The notes: a model not told the origin generated them from the sequence alone. A DNA stretch of 64,000 nt from Ktedonospora formicarum (GCF_016587355.1 NZ_BNJF01000002.1:558001-622000), one strand, 5' to 3'. Shown: positions 52,704 through 61,517, counted from the stretch's first letter. Program-made: numbers and translations.

Positions 52704-54398
52704 TTAACGCTTGCCAAGCTTAGCCATGACCGCCTGCTTGAGTAGCGCGATTTCCTCTACTTTAAGTAGCAGGATACCACCAAAGTAGACCACAACCGCC
52801 GCGCCGCCTGCGATAAGCGTGGTCAGTACTTGTCCCTGGAAGGTACGCAGCGAGAAAAGATCGTATTGTCCCATCCAGGCTTGCAGGCCCCAGGCAACCG
52901 CCACCATCGCGATAGTCGCAGCGATAATCTTGGCGAACGCAGGCAGAGAAGAGCGGATCTTCAGTGAGCCAAAGAAGCGATAGAAAAGGATAACAAGGAT
53001 GATACCGTGCAGCGAGTTCTGTACTGTATTGGCAAAGACAAGCGCGGGCATACCAATGGTGCGATAAAAGGGGAGAGCTACCAGGGCATAGCAGCCGTAA
53101 CACACAAAGCCTACGACCACTGGCACAATTGTATTCTTGCGCGCGTAAAAGGCGAACATAATCAACTGGTCAACAACCAGGAAGGGAAGCTGATAAGCAT
53201 AATATTGCAGGGCGATAGCCGTCAGGTTGGCGTCGCCAGATTTAAAGCCCCCGTGCTCAAAGAGGAGAGAAACAATGGGATACCGTAAAGTTATCAGGCC
53301 AGCGGCAGCGGGTATCATCAACAGCAGTCCCAGGCGCAGACCCATCATGAGCGTCTCTTTGAAGTGCCCATCCTCATTCTCAGTAGCATAGCGCGAGAGT
53401 GTAGGCAAAATCGCAAAGGAGAGGGCTGCTGCTACCAGACCACCGGGGAACTGGATCAAAGTGGTGGCGAACTTGGTGGCTGTCAGATTCGCAGAAGGAT
53501 TTCCCGGAGTGCGTGTTTGTAGACCTAAGTCAAGGAAGACAAATAACATACTCACAATGTAACTCAGGGCCAGGGGAGCATAGAGCTTGAAGATACGCCG
53601 AATCGCCGGGTGCTTTAGGTCGAGCACAAACATATAGGGCAACTTCTGACGCTTGAGGCCAGGAACCAGTAATGCTATTTGCGCCAAAGCACCCAGGATG
53701 ACACCAAAGGCCAGACCATAGTGCCCAAACTGGTTCGCACCCCACCAGCCAGTCACCGCGGCTCCGGCAATGATACCAAGGTGCAGTGCTCCAGCGGCGA
53801 AGGCCGCAACCCCAAACTCTTTGCGCGAGTATAGTACAGCCTGTAAGATCGCGAAGGGGCCCATAACAGCTAGGGCGCAGATGATGATCTGCGAGAAGGT
53901 AATCGCTAAAGGCTTCAGATTCGGCGCTAAATTCCCTGTAAGGACACTTCCCACGAACCAGGGCGCGATAAAGACAAATATAGTTGCGATAACCGCAGAG
54001 ACCAGGATTAGCAGGTTGACCAGGCTATATACGATGCGCCGTAGCTCCTGCTGATGCTCCTCTTCGGAGTAGTCCGTAAAGGTAGGAATGAGCGCCCCAC
54101 TAACAGTACCATTGGCGAGCAGATCAAGAAAGGTCTGCATGGGAGTCAGGGCAGTGGCGAAAGGTCCGGTGATAGCTGTTCCCAGGCCCGCCAGAGCGCT
54201 TTGGCGCAGTTGTCCTAGAACGCTGCTCCCCAGGTTCCCCAGCATGACAAGAGTCGCCGACTTGACGAGCTGACCACGTTTACTGTGTTCTGGCTCAGCT
54301 TCAGCAGTCTCGACAATCTCAACTATTTCCTGATCGGCGGTTTCTTCCTCTACCGTCTTCGGGTTAGGAACATGCGCAATGCCTGCTTGCTCTTCCAT
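52704..54398 (-). CDS. murJ: Lipid II flippase MurJ
   Basis: 564 residues from ATG at 54398 (a TTG directly before is in frame). It moves lipid II across the membrane for peptidoglycan synthesis. The MOP-superfamily fold has about 14 helices after a 45-residue acidic cytoplasmic tail. Family segments are ALAGLGTAITGPFATALTPM, LANGTVSGALIPTFTDY, GGLVAAALSFAILPTLSRYA and VDQLIMFAFYARKNT. The C-terminal helix region ends LLKVEEIALLKQAV. The acidic N-terminal tail (PKTVEEETADQEIVEIVETA) is an extension relative to enterobacterial MurJ. Two small genes lie downstream on the same strand. Confidence 0.93.
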   Translation of the reverse strand: MEEQAGIAHVPNPKTVEEETADQEIVEIVETAEAEPEHSKRGQLVKSATLVMLGNLGSSVLGQLRQSALAGLGTAITGPFATALTPMQTFLDLLANGTVSGALIPTFTDYSEEEHQQELRRIVYSLVNLLILVSAVIATIFVFIAPWFVGSVLTGNLAPNLKPLAITFSQIIICALAVMGPFAILQAVLYSRKEFGVAAFAAGALHLGIIAGAAVTGWWGANQFGHYGLAFGVILGALAQIALLVPGLKRQKLPYMFVLDLKHPAIRRIFKLYAPLALSYIVSMLFVFLDLGLQTRTPGNPSANLTATKFATTLIQFPGGLVAAALSFAILPTLSRYATENEDGHFKETLMMGLRLGLLLMIPAAAGLITLRYPIVSLLFEHGGFKSGDANLTAIALQYYAYQLPFLVVDQLIMFAFYARKNTIVPVVVGFVCYGCYALVALPFYRTIGMPALVFANTVQNSLHGIILVILFYRFFGSLKIRSSLPAFAKIIAATIAMVAVAWGLQAWMGQYDLFSLRTFQGQVLTTLIAGGAAVVVYFGGILLLKVEEIALLKQAVMAKLGKR

Positions 54399-54551
54399 CA
54401 ATAAATACCTCTATATCTCTTCTTTGCTCTGGTTAGTGTCCTCACTATAGCACTTCACTCCCCTTATATTACAAGATAGAGAAATAATTCCTATGGTTAT
54501 CATGCAGGCGCTTATCAGAAGGAAATGCAGAGGCGCGATAAAGGGGTATTG

Positions 54552-54596
54552 CAATAGGAGAGAGGCGCATCCCAATGGCACACCTCTCTCCTATTG
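54552..54596. terminator. Hairpin between the NAD(P)H-binding gene and murJ
   Basis: CAATAGGAGAGAGG and CCTCTCTCCTATTG pair perfectly over 14 bp around a 17-base loop, with further GGGG/CCCC flanks. It lies after the stop of the minus-strand NAD(P)H-binding gene. Confidence 0.7.
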
Positions 54597-54678
54597 ATTG
54601 CGCCCCTGCTCAATTAATGTTTAGAGGTAGATCTTATTGCGTTGGCTGGCTCATTCCCAGCGACCTGCTACGCTTGCT

Positions 54679-55320
54679 CTAGTAAGCAGCCGTAAAGCGG
54701 CGACGAATAAACTGAGACTTCTCAACCTCGTCCAGCAGAGCAACGGCAAAATCCTCTGCCGAAATGCTACTCTCGCCCTGCTCGTTCGTGACAAGCTGAT
54801 CCGTTCCCAGGCGATACTTACCAGTGCGTTCGCCGGGCTGGATAAGCGCGGCGGGGCAGAAGAAGGTCCAATCGATATCTGAGGCTTTGTAAATTGGCAG
54901 CGCATCGCGTAGAACGCTGGCACCAGCCTTCCAGGCTTCGGGGAAATCAGGGGTATCGACGAGTTGCACACCTGGAGCTACCTCAAGGCTACCTGCACCA
55001 CCAACCACGATTAGCCTACCACTCCCAACTTGCTTAACACCCTCAATAACGGCATTGGCGGCGGTAAGGAACGTTTGTGGACCCTCACCCGCCGCATAGC
55101 GGGGGGCAGTTGCGTTCACAATAACGTCATAACCCGCAACCTGACGAGCAACACTGGCGGCATCCTGGATGTTACCTTCTTCAACACTAAAATTAGGATG
55201 CGAGATGCTTACACGTGTGGTATCACGAACGATACCTTTGACCTCATGACCTCGATCCAATGCCTCACGCGCTACGCGCTGTCCAACTATACCGCTAACA
55301 CCAAATATGGCTATTTTCAT
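54679..55320 (-). CDS. NAD(P)H-binding atypical short-chain dehydrogenase (NmrA/YwnB-like)
   Basis: 213 residues from ATG at 55320 (AAAGGAG at 9 bases). The dinucleotide-binding motif is MKIAIFGVSGIVGQRVAREA. Other family segments are VEEGNIQDAASVARQVAGYD, GRLIVVGGAGSLEVAPGVQ and DWTFFCPAALIQPGERTG. It lacks the usual YxxxK catalytic pair, so it may act as a redox sensor or a quinone/NADPH-linked reductase. It lies 84 bases after the Rrf2-family gene on the same strand, behind a copy of the 21-bp operator found in the rrf2 promoter. The same neighbour pair (YwnA/YwnB) is known in Bacillus. Confidence 0.88.
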   Translation of the reverse strand: MKIAIFGVSGIVGQRVAREALDRGHEVKGIVRDTTRVSISHPNFSVEEGNIQDAASVARQVAGYDVIVNATAPRYAAGEGPQTFLTAANAVIEGVKQVGSGRLIVVGGAGSLEVAPGVQLVDTPDFPEAWKAGASVLRDALPIYKASDIDWTFFCPAALIQPGERTGKYRLGTDQLVTNEQGESSISAEDFAVALLDEVEKSQFIRRRFTAAY

Positions 55321-55355
55321 TTTTCGCCTCTCCTTTATAATAAGACTTAGCCCAA

Positions 55356-55376
55356 TTGCAACCAAATCAGTTACAA
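55356..55376. promoter_or_regulatory. Rrf2 operator copy 2, NAD(P)H-binding gene promoter
   Basis: On the minus strand TTGTAACTGATTTGGTTGCAA, 21 bp, an imperfect dyad of the form TTGTAACT-N5-GGTTNCAA shared with the rrf2 promoter. It overlaps a candidate -35 (TTGGTT), which is 17 bases from TATTAT. Confidence 0.75.
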
Positions 55377-55404
55377 ATTTGGGTAAAAAAAGAACCTGCC
55401 CATC

Positions 55405-55842
55405 TTATAGCGCGGGCAGAGAACTGTCTCCGAGCGCTGTCTTCAATATCTGGGCGACATTCTTACGCGCCAGAGCTTCTTCAAAAGCCTGCTCGGCCTC
55501 TCCAAAATGGAGCAAAAGTGTGCGTTGAATATTTCTTCCAACAGTACAGTCTGTATTGGGCGTGCTACGCGACAAAGCGAGCAAATGACCCTCATCGACA
55601 GCGCGATAGACATCAAGAAGTGTGATAGTCTCTGGCGCACGCAAAAGACGCCAACCACCACCAACCCCAGGCTGTGACGTGACGAGGCCCGCGCGATGCA
55701 AAAGGCCCAGTATACGCCGGATAAAGACTGGGTTCGTATTGACACTTCCCGCCATATATTCCGAGGTCAGAAGTTCGTTCTGACTCTGAGCAAGCAACGT
55801 TAAAATGTGCAACGCAACCGCGAACTGACTATTGGTTGAAAT
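55405..55842 (-). CDS. Rrf2-family transcriptional regulator, probable ATT start
   Basis: 145 residues if translation begins at ATT 55842 (ISTNSQFAVALHILTLLAQS, the usual Rrf2 N-terminus being MSTNSQFAVALHIL). Winged helix: SEYMAGSVNTNPVFIRRILG, then AGLVTSQPGVGGGWRLLR. A single cysteine (NTDCTVG) could be the redox or ligand-responsive residue; there is no three-cysteine Fe-S set. The only upstream ATG in frame (55875) is inside the -10 box of a perfect promoter, so it cannot be in the mRNA made from it, while AAAGGAG lies 10 bases before the ATT. Next upstream-facing gene is the MarR-GNAT fusion. It probably represses itself and the NAD(P)H-binding gene. Confidence 0.85.
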   Translation of the reverse strand: MSTNSQFAVALHILTLLAQSQNELLTSEYMAGSVNTNPVFIRRILGLLHRAGLVTSQPGVGGGWRLLRAPETITLLDVYRAVDEGHLLALSRSTPNTDCTVGRNIQRTLLLHFGEAEQAFEEALARKNVAQILKTALGDSSLPAL

Positions 55843-55865
55843 GGTACCGGCACTCCTTTCTCTAT

Positions 55866-55902
55866 TTGAAACCATTATAGTTACAATTAGAGAAGATGTC
55901 AA
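55866..55902 (-). promoter_or_regulatory. rrf2 promoter with overlapping operator
   Basis: Minus strand TTGACA (55902-55897), 17 bases, TATAAT (55879-55874), a full consensus promoter. The operator TTGTAACTATAATGGTTTCAA (55886-55866) covers the -10, so bound protein would block its own gene. Confidence 0.85.
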
Positions 55903-55907
55903 GAATC

Positions 55908-56837
55908 TTATAGGATAAGTTCCCAGGTCTCGCCAATCAAATCATAGCCAAAACTATGATGTGGCTCCTGCTCGACAAGCTTAAAGCCTGCCCTGGCATA
56001 AATATGCCGCGCGTCGACCAACACATCATTGGTCCAGAGCATCAGCTTTTGATAGCCACGACGGCGGGCAAAGCGAATGCATTCTTCTACCAGGCGAGAA
56101 CCCAAGCCCAGACCGCGTGTCCTGGGCTCGACTAGCAATAGGCGTAGCTTGGCGACAGTCTCGCTAGACTTGACAACGAAGACAGAACCAACGATCTCGC
56201 CATTCATCTCGGCAATCCAACAACGTTCGTACTCAGGCTGATAGTTATTGATGAAGCCAGCAACAATTTCAGCAACCAGAGCCTCAAAGCTCTCATCCCA
56301 GCCATACTCCTGCTTATACAGTACACCATGCCGATAAGTGACCCAACCCATATCGCCCGGCTCTGGCGCGCGCAAGATAAAAGGTTCGGCATACTTGAGC
56401 CCCCTATCGAGAATACTCTCTACGGTCTCCATCGCTTTGAGGAGGCGTAGTTGCTCATCCTCGCCCAGACTGTTGAGTAATTCGGAAACCTCTTCCCGCG
56501 AGCGTTGGTCAAGTAAGGTAAAAGCGGCCTCTCCCTGCGAGGTGAGATACAAGATACGCTGGCGCCCATCCGCCTCCGAGCGCACACGTTCGATTAGTTC
56601 TTGCTGCTCCAGGCGCGCGAGAATACGACTCATATAGCCCGCATCCAGCCCAAGCTCACGCCCTAGATCGGCCGCTGTCAGGTCTCGACGTTGCCCCAAC
56701 TCAAAGATAATACGCGCCTCTGTCAATGAGTAAGAGCTGTTCAGCAATCCCTCACGAAGCACCCCTATCCGACGTGTAAAAAGGCGGTTGAAGTGTCGTA
56801 CGGCTCGTATTCTATCATCAAGCGTGAGAAGTTCCAT
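55908..56837 (-). CDS. MarR-GNAT fusion: regulator plus acetyltransferase
   Basis: 309 residues from ATG at 56837 (GGAAGGAAG upstream). Residues about 1-145 form a MarR winged helix: DLTAADLGRELGLDAGYMSR then LARLEQQELIERVRSEADGR. Residues about 160-309 form a GNAT domain with WIAEMNGEIVGSVFVVKS and the acetyl-CoA loop RGLGLGSRLVEECIRFARRR, ending with YARAGFKLVEQEPHHSFGYD. The fusion is a known bacterial architecture: it may acetylate a small molecule or protein while controlling transcription. A perfect 9-bp-arm palindrome just upstream is its likely operator. Acetyl acceptor unknown. Confidence 0.9.
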   Translation of the reverse strand: MELLTLDDRIRAVRHFNRLFTRRIGVLREGLLNSSYSLTEARIIFELGQRRDLTAADLGRELGLDAGYMSRILARLEQQELIERVRSEADGRQRILYLTSQGEAAFTLLDQRSREEVSELLNSLGEDEQLRLLKAMETVESILDRGLKYAEPFILRAPEPGDMGWVTYRHGVLYKQEYGWDESFEALVAEIVAGFINNYQPEYERCWIAEMNGEIVGSVFVVKSSETVAKLRLLLVEPRTRGLGLGSRLVEECIRFARRRGYQKLMLWTNDVLVDARHIYARAGFKLVEQEPHHSFGYDLIGETWELIL

Positions 56838-56860
56838 CCACAGCTTCCTTCCTTCATAGC

Positions 56861-56885
56861 ATATACTTGCTTTTGTCAAGTATAT
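56861..56885. promoter_or_regulatory. MarR-type operator of the MarR-GNAT gene
   Basis: ATATACTTG and CAAGTATAT are perfect 9-bp arms with 7 bases between, ending 24 bases upstream of the start codon. On the minus strand a TTGACA lies inside the palindrome. Autoregulation is the natural reading. Confidence 0.75.
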
Positions 56886-56937
56886 TCTTGCCTGGGCCAA
56901 TTATATGCTATGCAAGCCACAAATGCAAATCAGGAAA

Positions 56938-58857
56938 CTATCTCACTAAATGAAGCTGGACTTTAAAGCTTGAGCCCTCTCCCTGGACGCCGCTACTTTC
57001 AACCCAGACCATTCCTCCCATAGCCTCGACCAGGCGACGACTAATATAGAGACCAAGACCAGAACCACGAATCACACTATTCACATCCCGCTCAAGGCGT
57101 ACAAAGCGCTGAAATAGACGCCCTTGCTCCTCTAGAGGAATGCCGCTACCCAGGTCAGTGACGCTCACAGTAGCAAAAAGGTTGTTCTCAACGCGTGCGG
57201 AAAAAATAATCGGGGAGCCAGGTGGTGAATACTTGACCGCGTTGGTAGCCAGATTGAGGAGCACCTGGCGTAGCCGTGTGGGCTCAGCCTGAACTATTAA
57301 CGAGGTTGGTACACATATCTCCAACTTACGTTGCTCATGCAAGATCTGTGGCTCAATGAGTGTAATGACATTCTTAACTGCTTCAAGAACCTCCACTGGC
57401 TCCAGGTGGATGGGGCGAATACCCGCATCAATCTCTAGCCGGGAAGCATCCATCACGTTATTGAGCAGGAATGCCAACTCCTCACTGCCACGCAGGGCTT
57501 TGAGGATAAAATCGCGCTGCTGCTGCTTTGGAGTTGTTTCTCCATAGGTCATGAGCAGTTCCAGGTATCCCTGAATAGAGGTCAGGGGCGTACGAAGCTC
57601 ATGGGAAGCTGTAATCATAAACTGATCCTTGAGCTTGTCTAGTTCTTGCAGTCGCTCATGCGTCTGGCGAAGTTCCGCAAAGAGTCGCGCTTGCTCGGAA
57701 GCGACAGCTTCCTGCTCAATCTTAGCCTGAGAGAGCGCTTGCACAAGCTTTCTGTTCTCACTCATGGCTATAAGCGAGCGCAAGGTGACCAGTAATCCCA
57801 CAACACTCGTTAACCCGATCAGAACCAGTGAGCTATTCTCGTTGAATGCATACTCCTGAACGCCGCTATAAAAGGTCAGAACCAGCAGAATGCCAAGTGG
57901 CAAATAGACCAGGAGATTTTGTACCAGTTGCCATAGTTCTTGATTAGCCTCTTGCGTCCTCAGGAACCTGAGCAGTGGCTCAATTCGCGCTTGAGCAGAA
58001 GAGGAGTCCTTATTATCACAGGCATGGCGGCAAATCGCGGCATACTGATAGATACCCGACAGCCCAATGAGCATAAAGCCAAGATACCAGAAGGGGTCAA
58101 TGAAAAATTTTACGGCGTCATACGTTCCAATCGCCAGGGTATAGGCATAACCAGTATCAGCCCAAATATTAGATATTACGCCCACACCCAACAGTACCAG
58201 CGAGGGCAGGAAGAGTGAAGTTGTACGCCGATAAACTAAAAGGATAATGGCAAATATCAAGAGCATATCCCAGAAGGGATAGGAGACAGCAGTCACCAAC
58301 TCAGAGGTGCTCACCCCGGACTTGATTTGGATGAAAAAGACCTTGCTTATGAAGAAAAACCAGCTCACCCCCAGAATACTAAGCGTCGCGATGACCGCAT
58401 CAAGAGCCAGGCGCAACCGAAAATGCGAGGTACTTGGCATAATCAGCAGTCCCAGGAAAGTGAGAGGATATACACAGGTAAAGCCAATATCCGACCAGGA
58501 AGGTGAGAGTAAGCTCTGCCCAGTCCACTCCGCGTAGGTATAGTACAGCCCGCCCAGGCAGTTTGACATGAGTCCCATACCAATCAGCAACCACGCGAGC
58601 ACATAGGCTTTCCCCAGGCGCAGGGGACCACGATAAGCACGATAAGCAGTGAGAAAACCCCAGGTAGAGCCTAAACCCGACGCCAAGGGATACATAATAT
58701 TCGATACCAGATCTGGATACCTATCCTCAGCCACATGGAAAAAGAAACCCAAAATACTCGCAAGCGTCATGCAGATAAGAATTGCCAGAGCTACGTACTT
58801 CCCCCGCTGGAGGCCCTTTGTATAAACATTAGTCAATCTATCGCTCGCGATGGTCAT
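56938..58857 (-). CDS. Membrane sensor histidine kinase
   Basis: 639 residues from ATG at 58857 (CAGGAG at 8 bases). About nine to ten membrane helices occupy residues 15-370 (YVALAILICMTLASILGFFF and others), without a clear extracellular domain, suggesting sensing of a membrane-state or hydrophobic signal. A short coiled coil follows (about 370-410). The HisKA H-box MITASHELRTPLTSIQGYLE has the phospho-acceptor histidine near residue 418. The ATPase has N-box VLLNLATNAVKYSPPGSPII, G1 DLGSGIPLEEQG and G2 GSGLGLYISRRLVEAMGG. No response regulator is adjacent; the receiver genes at 20593 and 26012 are far away. Confidence 0.92.
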   Translation of the reverse strand: MTIASDRLTNVYTKGLQRGKYVALAILICMTLASILGFFFHVAEDRYPDLVSNIMYPLASGLGSTWGFLTAYRAYRGPLRLGKAYVLAWLLIGMGLMSNCLGGLYYTYAEWTGQSLLSPSWSDIGFTCVYPLTFLGLLIMPSTSHFRLRLALDAVIATLSILGVSWFFFISKVFFIQIKSGVSTSELVTAVSYPFWDMLLIFAIILLVYRRTTSLFLPSLVLLGVGVISNIWADTGYAYTLAIGTYDAVKFFIDPFWYLGFMLIGLSGIYQYAAICRHACDNKDSSSAQARIEPLLRFLRTQEANQELWQLVQNLLVYLPLGILLVLTFYSGVQEYAFNENSSLVLIGLTSVVGLLVTLRSLIAMSENRKLVQALSQAKIEQEAVASEQARLFAELRQTHERLQELDKLKDQFMITASHELRTPLTSIQGYLELLMTYGETTPKQQQRDFILKALRGSEELAFLLNNVMDASRLEIDAGIRPIHLEPVEVLEAVKNVITLIEPQILHEQRKLEICVPTSLIVQAEPTRLRQVLLNLATNAVKYSPPGSPIIFSARVENNLFATVSVTDLGSGIPLEEQGRLFQRFVRLERDVNSVIRGSGLGLYISRRLVEAMGGMVWVESSGVQGEGSSFKVQLHLVR

Positions 58858-59128
58858 AACCACAGCTCCTGATATGGACGCATTCTACAAACCTTACACA
58901 TCTGATGGCTTAGCATTTGCCAATCATCGACAGCTCATGCCAATCAGGGGAATTGTGATAGCGTCCATGCTTTTCACCACCAATCCCCTGAGCAAGCATC
59001 ATAATTTCATATGTGAAAGCGAAAGCCGTTACTTTGACAAACGCTATCGTTCTACTGGCTAAAAACACATCCTAAATTTAGTATAGGCGGATATCCGCAA
59101 TAAGTGCAAGGAACCATTACCAGTGTGC

Positions 59129-60784
59129 TTAAACAATTACCTGAGCACTTGAACGACCAGCCGCACGACCGGAGAAAATACACCCGCCCAGGAAGGTTCC
59201 TTCAAGCGCACGATAGCCATGCACACCACCTCCGCCAAAGCCAGCAACTTCGCCAGCAGCGTAGAGGCCGGGTATAGGCTGACCATCAATATGTAAGACA
59301 CGTCCCGAAAGATCTGTCTCAAGTCCTCCCAGCGTTTTGCGGGTAAGGACCGAGAGCCGAACGGCAATAAGAGGTCCGGCGGCAGGATCGAGTATGCGAT
59401 GTGGTTTCGCAACGCGGATCAGTTTATCCCCAATAAATGAACGTGCGCCACGGATAGCCGTAACCTGGGCATCCTTCCCATAGGGATTCGCAATCTGAAG
59501 ATCGCGAGCCACAATCTCTTGCTCAAGCTCGCTTGCATCAATGAGATCCTCACCGATCAATTCGTTCATAGCCTGTACCAGTTCTGGCAGCGTACGCTTG
59601 ACAAGGAAATCGGCACCCTTCTGTTTGAAAGCCTCAATAGGGGCTGGTGCGCCGGGGAGAACGCGACTAAGCGTTTTAAGAATGCTGCGTCCTGTGAGGT
59701 CCGGATTCTGCTCCGAACCAGAGAGGGCAAACTCACGTTCGATGATACGCTGATTGAGCAGGAACCATGAGTAATCGTAGCCCTGTGTGGTAATATGCTG
59801 AAGCGCACCAAGCGTGTCAAAACCAGGATAGAGGGGAATAGGTAAGCGGCGACCACGTGCGTCTAGCCATAGCGGTGAGGGCCCGCTCAGGATGCGGATG
59901 GCGTGCTTCGTCCAGATAGGTGCATAATTATGAATGCCTTCAGGATAGTGCCACATGCGATCTGGATTGATGATATGCCCGCCATTATTTGCTACGACTT
60001 CGAGCATATGCCCATCGACGTGATCAGGCACGCCTGAGATCAGGCGTTTTGGGGGTGGTCCCATCCGCTCAGGCCAGTTGCGCCGCACAAGTTCGTGATT
60101 ACCACCAATGCCACCCGAAGTCACAATTACCGTCTGAGCCTTGAGGTCAAAATCCCCCACAACTGTACGTGAGCTTGGTATACCACGCTCGACGGAACTT
60201 GGCTCAAGGATCTCTCCCCGTACCCCTTCAACGGTATCGCCGATCATACGAAGAGAGGTCACACGATGACGGAAACGGAGTGAGACAAGCCCACGCTTCT
60301 CGCCCTCACGAACACGCCGGATAAAAGGTTCCAGCACACCGGGTCCAGTTCCCCAGGTGACATGGAAGCGAGGAACCGAGTTGCCATGACCATTCGCCAG
60401 ATAGCCACCACGCTCGGCCCACTGCACTATAGGAAAGAGACGCAGCCCTTGTTCACGCAACCAGGAATATTTTTCACCTGCCGCGAAGGCAACGTATGCT
60501 TCGGCCCACTTTCGCGGCCAATGATCCTCTTCACGATCAAAGCCAGCGCTCCCAAACCAATCCTGTAAAGCCAGTTCGTAGGAATCGTGAATGCCCAGGC
60601 GGCGCTGCTCAGGCGAGTTGACGAAGAAGAGTCCTCCAAAGGACCAGAATGCCTGACCGCCAAACGAGGCTTCTGGCTCCTGATCTAGCACGATAACCTT
60701 CTTGCCTGCGTCAACCAGTTCCGCCGTGGCTACCAATCCGGCAAGGCCCGCCCCGACGATGATCGCATCGGCTTCATTGCTCAT
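59129..60784 (-). CDS. FAD-binding dehydrogenase (3-ketosteroid-Delta1-dehydrogenase-like)
   Basis: 551 residues from ATG at 60784 (AAGGGGGA upstream); the open frame extends 99 bases further without support. The FAD site is IIVGAGLAGLVATAELVDAG near residue 8. GGQAFWSFGGLFFVNSPEQR and VTSGGIGGNHELVRRNWPER are typical of the FAD-dependent fumarate reductase/KstD group. The C-terminal half-site is PGLYAAGEVAGFGGGGVHGY then RALEGTFLGGCIFSGRAAG. Such enzymes desaturate ring or acyl substrates. Long N-terminal tryptophan-rich loops set it apart from true KstD. It stands alone on the minus strand; the substrate is unknown. Confidence 0.88.
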   Translation of the reverse strand: MSNEADAIIVGAGLAGLVATAELVDAGKKVIVLDQEPEASFGGQAFWSFGGLFFVNSPEQRRLGIHDSYELALQDWFGSAGFDREEDHWPRKWAEAYVAFAAGEKYSWLREQGLRLFPIVQWAERGGYLANGHGNSVPRFHVTWGTGPGVLEPFIRRVREGEKRGLVSLRFRHRVTSLRMIGDTVEGVRGEILEPSSVERGIPSSRTVVGDFDLKAQTVIVTSGGIGGNHELVRRNWPERMGPPPKRLISGVPDHVDGHMLEVVANNGGHIINPDRMWHYPEGIHNYAPIWTKHAIRILSGPSPLWLDARGRRLPIPLYPGFDTLGALQHITTQGYDYSWFLLNQRIIEREFALSGSEQNPDLTGRSILKTLSRVLPGAPAPIEAFKQKGADFLVKRTLPELVQAMNELIGEDLIDASELEQEIVARDLQIANPYGKDAQVTAIRGARSFIGDKLIRVAKPHRILDPAAGPLIAVRLSVLTRKTLGGLETDLSGRVLHIDGQPIPGLYAAGEVAGFGGGGVHGYRALEGTFLGGCIFSGRAAGRSSAQVIV

Positions 60785-60982
60785 GCACATCCCCCTTTTT
60801 GCTGTAATGTAGCATATCCAGCAATCTAGCGTAAAGGGGGAATCTGGTTCTACAACCTGTGCCTCCACGTCCGACCATACCATCCAGCTTACATGAGCTA
60901 CTCAACATCCTACACGAGCTTGAACAGAGGGATATACTACACTTTCAAAGATCGATAGCGTTTCATGAAAGATAGCGGAGAT

Positions 60983-61115
60983 CTTAGACGAAAACCAACC
61001 CTCATACGAGGGCACGGCGCCGCTCTCGCGGCTAGCGCGCACTCCTTGCGCGAATATCTAAGCGCGAAGGCAGCGTTACTGTTCGTTGCAACAAACGCGC
61101 TCAAGTTTTCGAAGG
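60983..61115 (+). repeat. Dispersed palindromic repeat, copy E
   Basis: Outer ends CTTAGACGAAAACCAAC and CAAGTTTTCGAAGG. It shares the internal stretch GCGCACTCCTTGCGCGAATA then TCTAAGCGCG with copy D. A CCCTC/GAGGG hairpin is inserted near the left end. It ends 33 bases before the small membrane-protein start. Confidence 0.8.
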
Positions 61116-61148
61116 AAGAAGCGTTACACACCAGGAAAGAGCGCTCAC

Positions 61149-61460
61149 ATGAATATCTTTAATCGCCTGTTTATGGCCCTGCTCAGCCTCGTAGTAGTGG
61201 TCGCTGGAGTCATAGTGTTACTGCTCCTAACTAAACTCATTACGCCCGCAGTAGTGAGCCCTAATGGTTTCCTCACACAACAATGGAGCTACTTTACGCA
61301 ATTGAGCATTACGGATGCTATTAAGATGGCCCTGATAGCTGTTGGCCTCATCCTTATAGGTGGCATACTCTTTATCCTTGAACTCACTCCAAGAAAACGA
61401 AGACGTACCCAGAAAACGGCTGAAGCGATGAGAATGGAAAGAGGGCCAACTAGACGCTAG
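61149..61460 (+). CDS. Small two-helix membrane protein, AmaP-like
   Basis: 103 residues from ATG at 61149 (AGGAAAGAG upstream). Two membrane helices (about 7-29 and 60-82), a short outer loop, and a strongly basic cytoplasmic tail (TPRKRRRTQKTAEAMRMER). The opening MNIFNRLFMALLSLVVVV and overall layout resemble AmaP, the membrane anchor of Asp23 alkaline shock proteins, but no Asp23 gene is adjacent and the similarity is by eye only. The 5' region is repeat copy E. Function otherwise unknown. Confidence 0.65.
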   Translation: MNIFNRLFMALLSLVVVVAGVIVLLLLTKLITPAVVSPNGFLTQQWSYFTQLSITDAIKMALIAVGLILIGGILFILELTPRKRRRTQKTAEAMRMERGPTRR

Positions 61461-61517
61461 TGAACTTTCAGCAAACACATCGCTTCTCCAACCTTTGTGC
61501 TCTATTTTCTGGATGAC

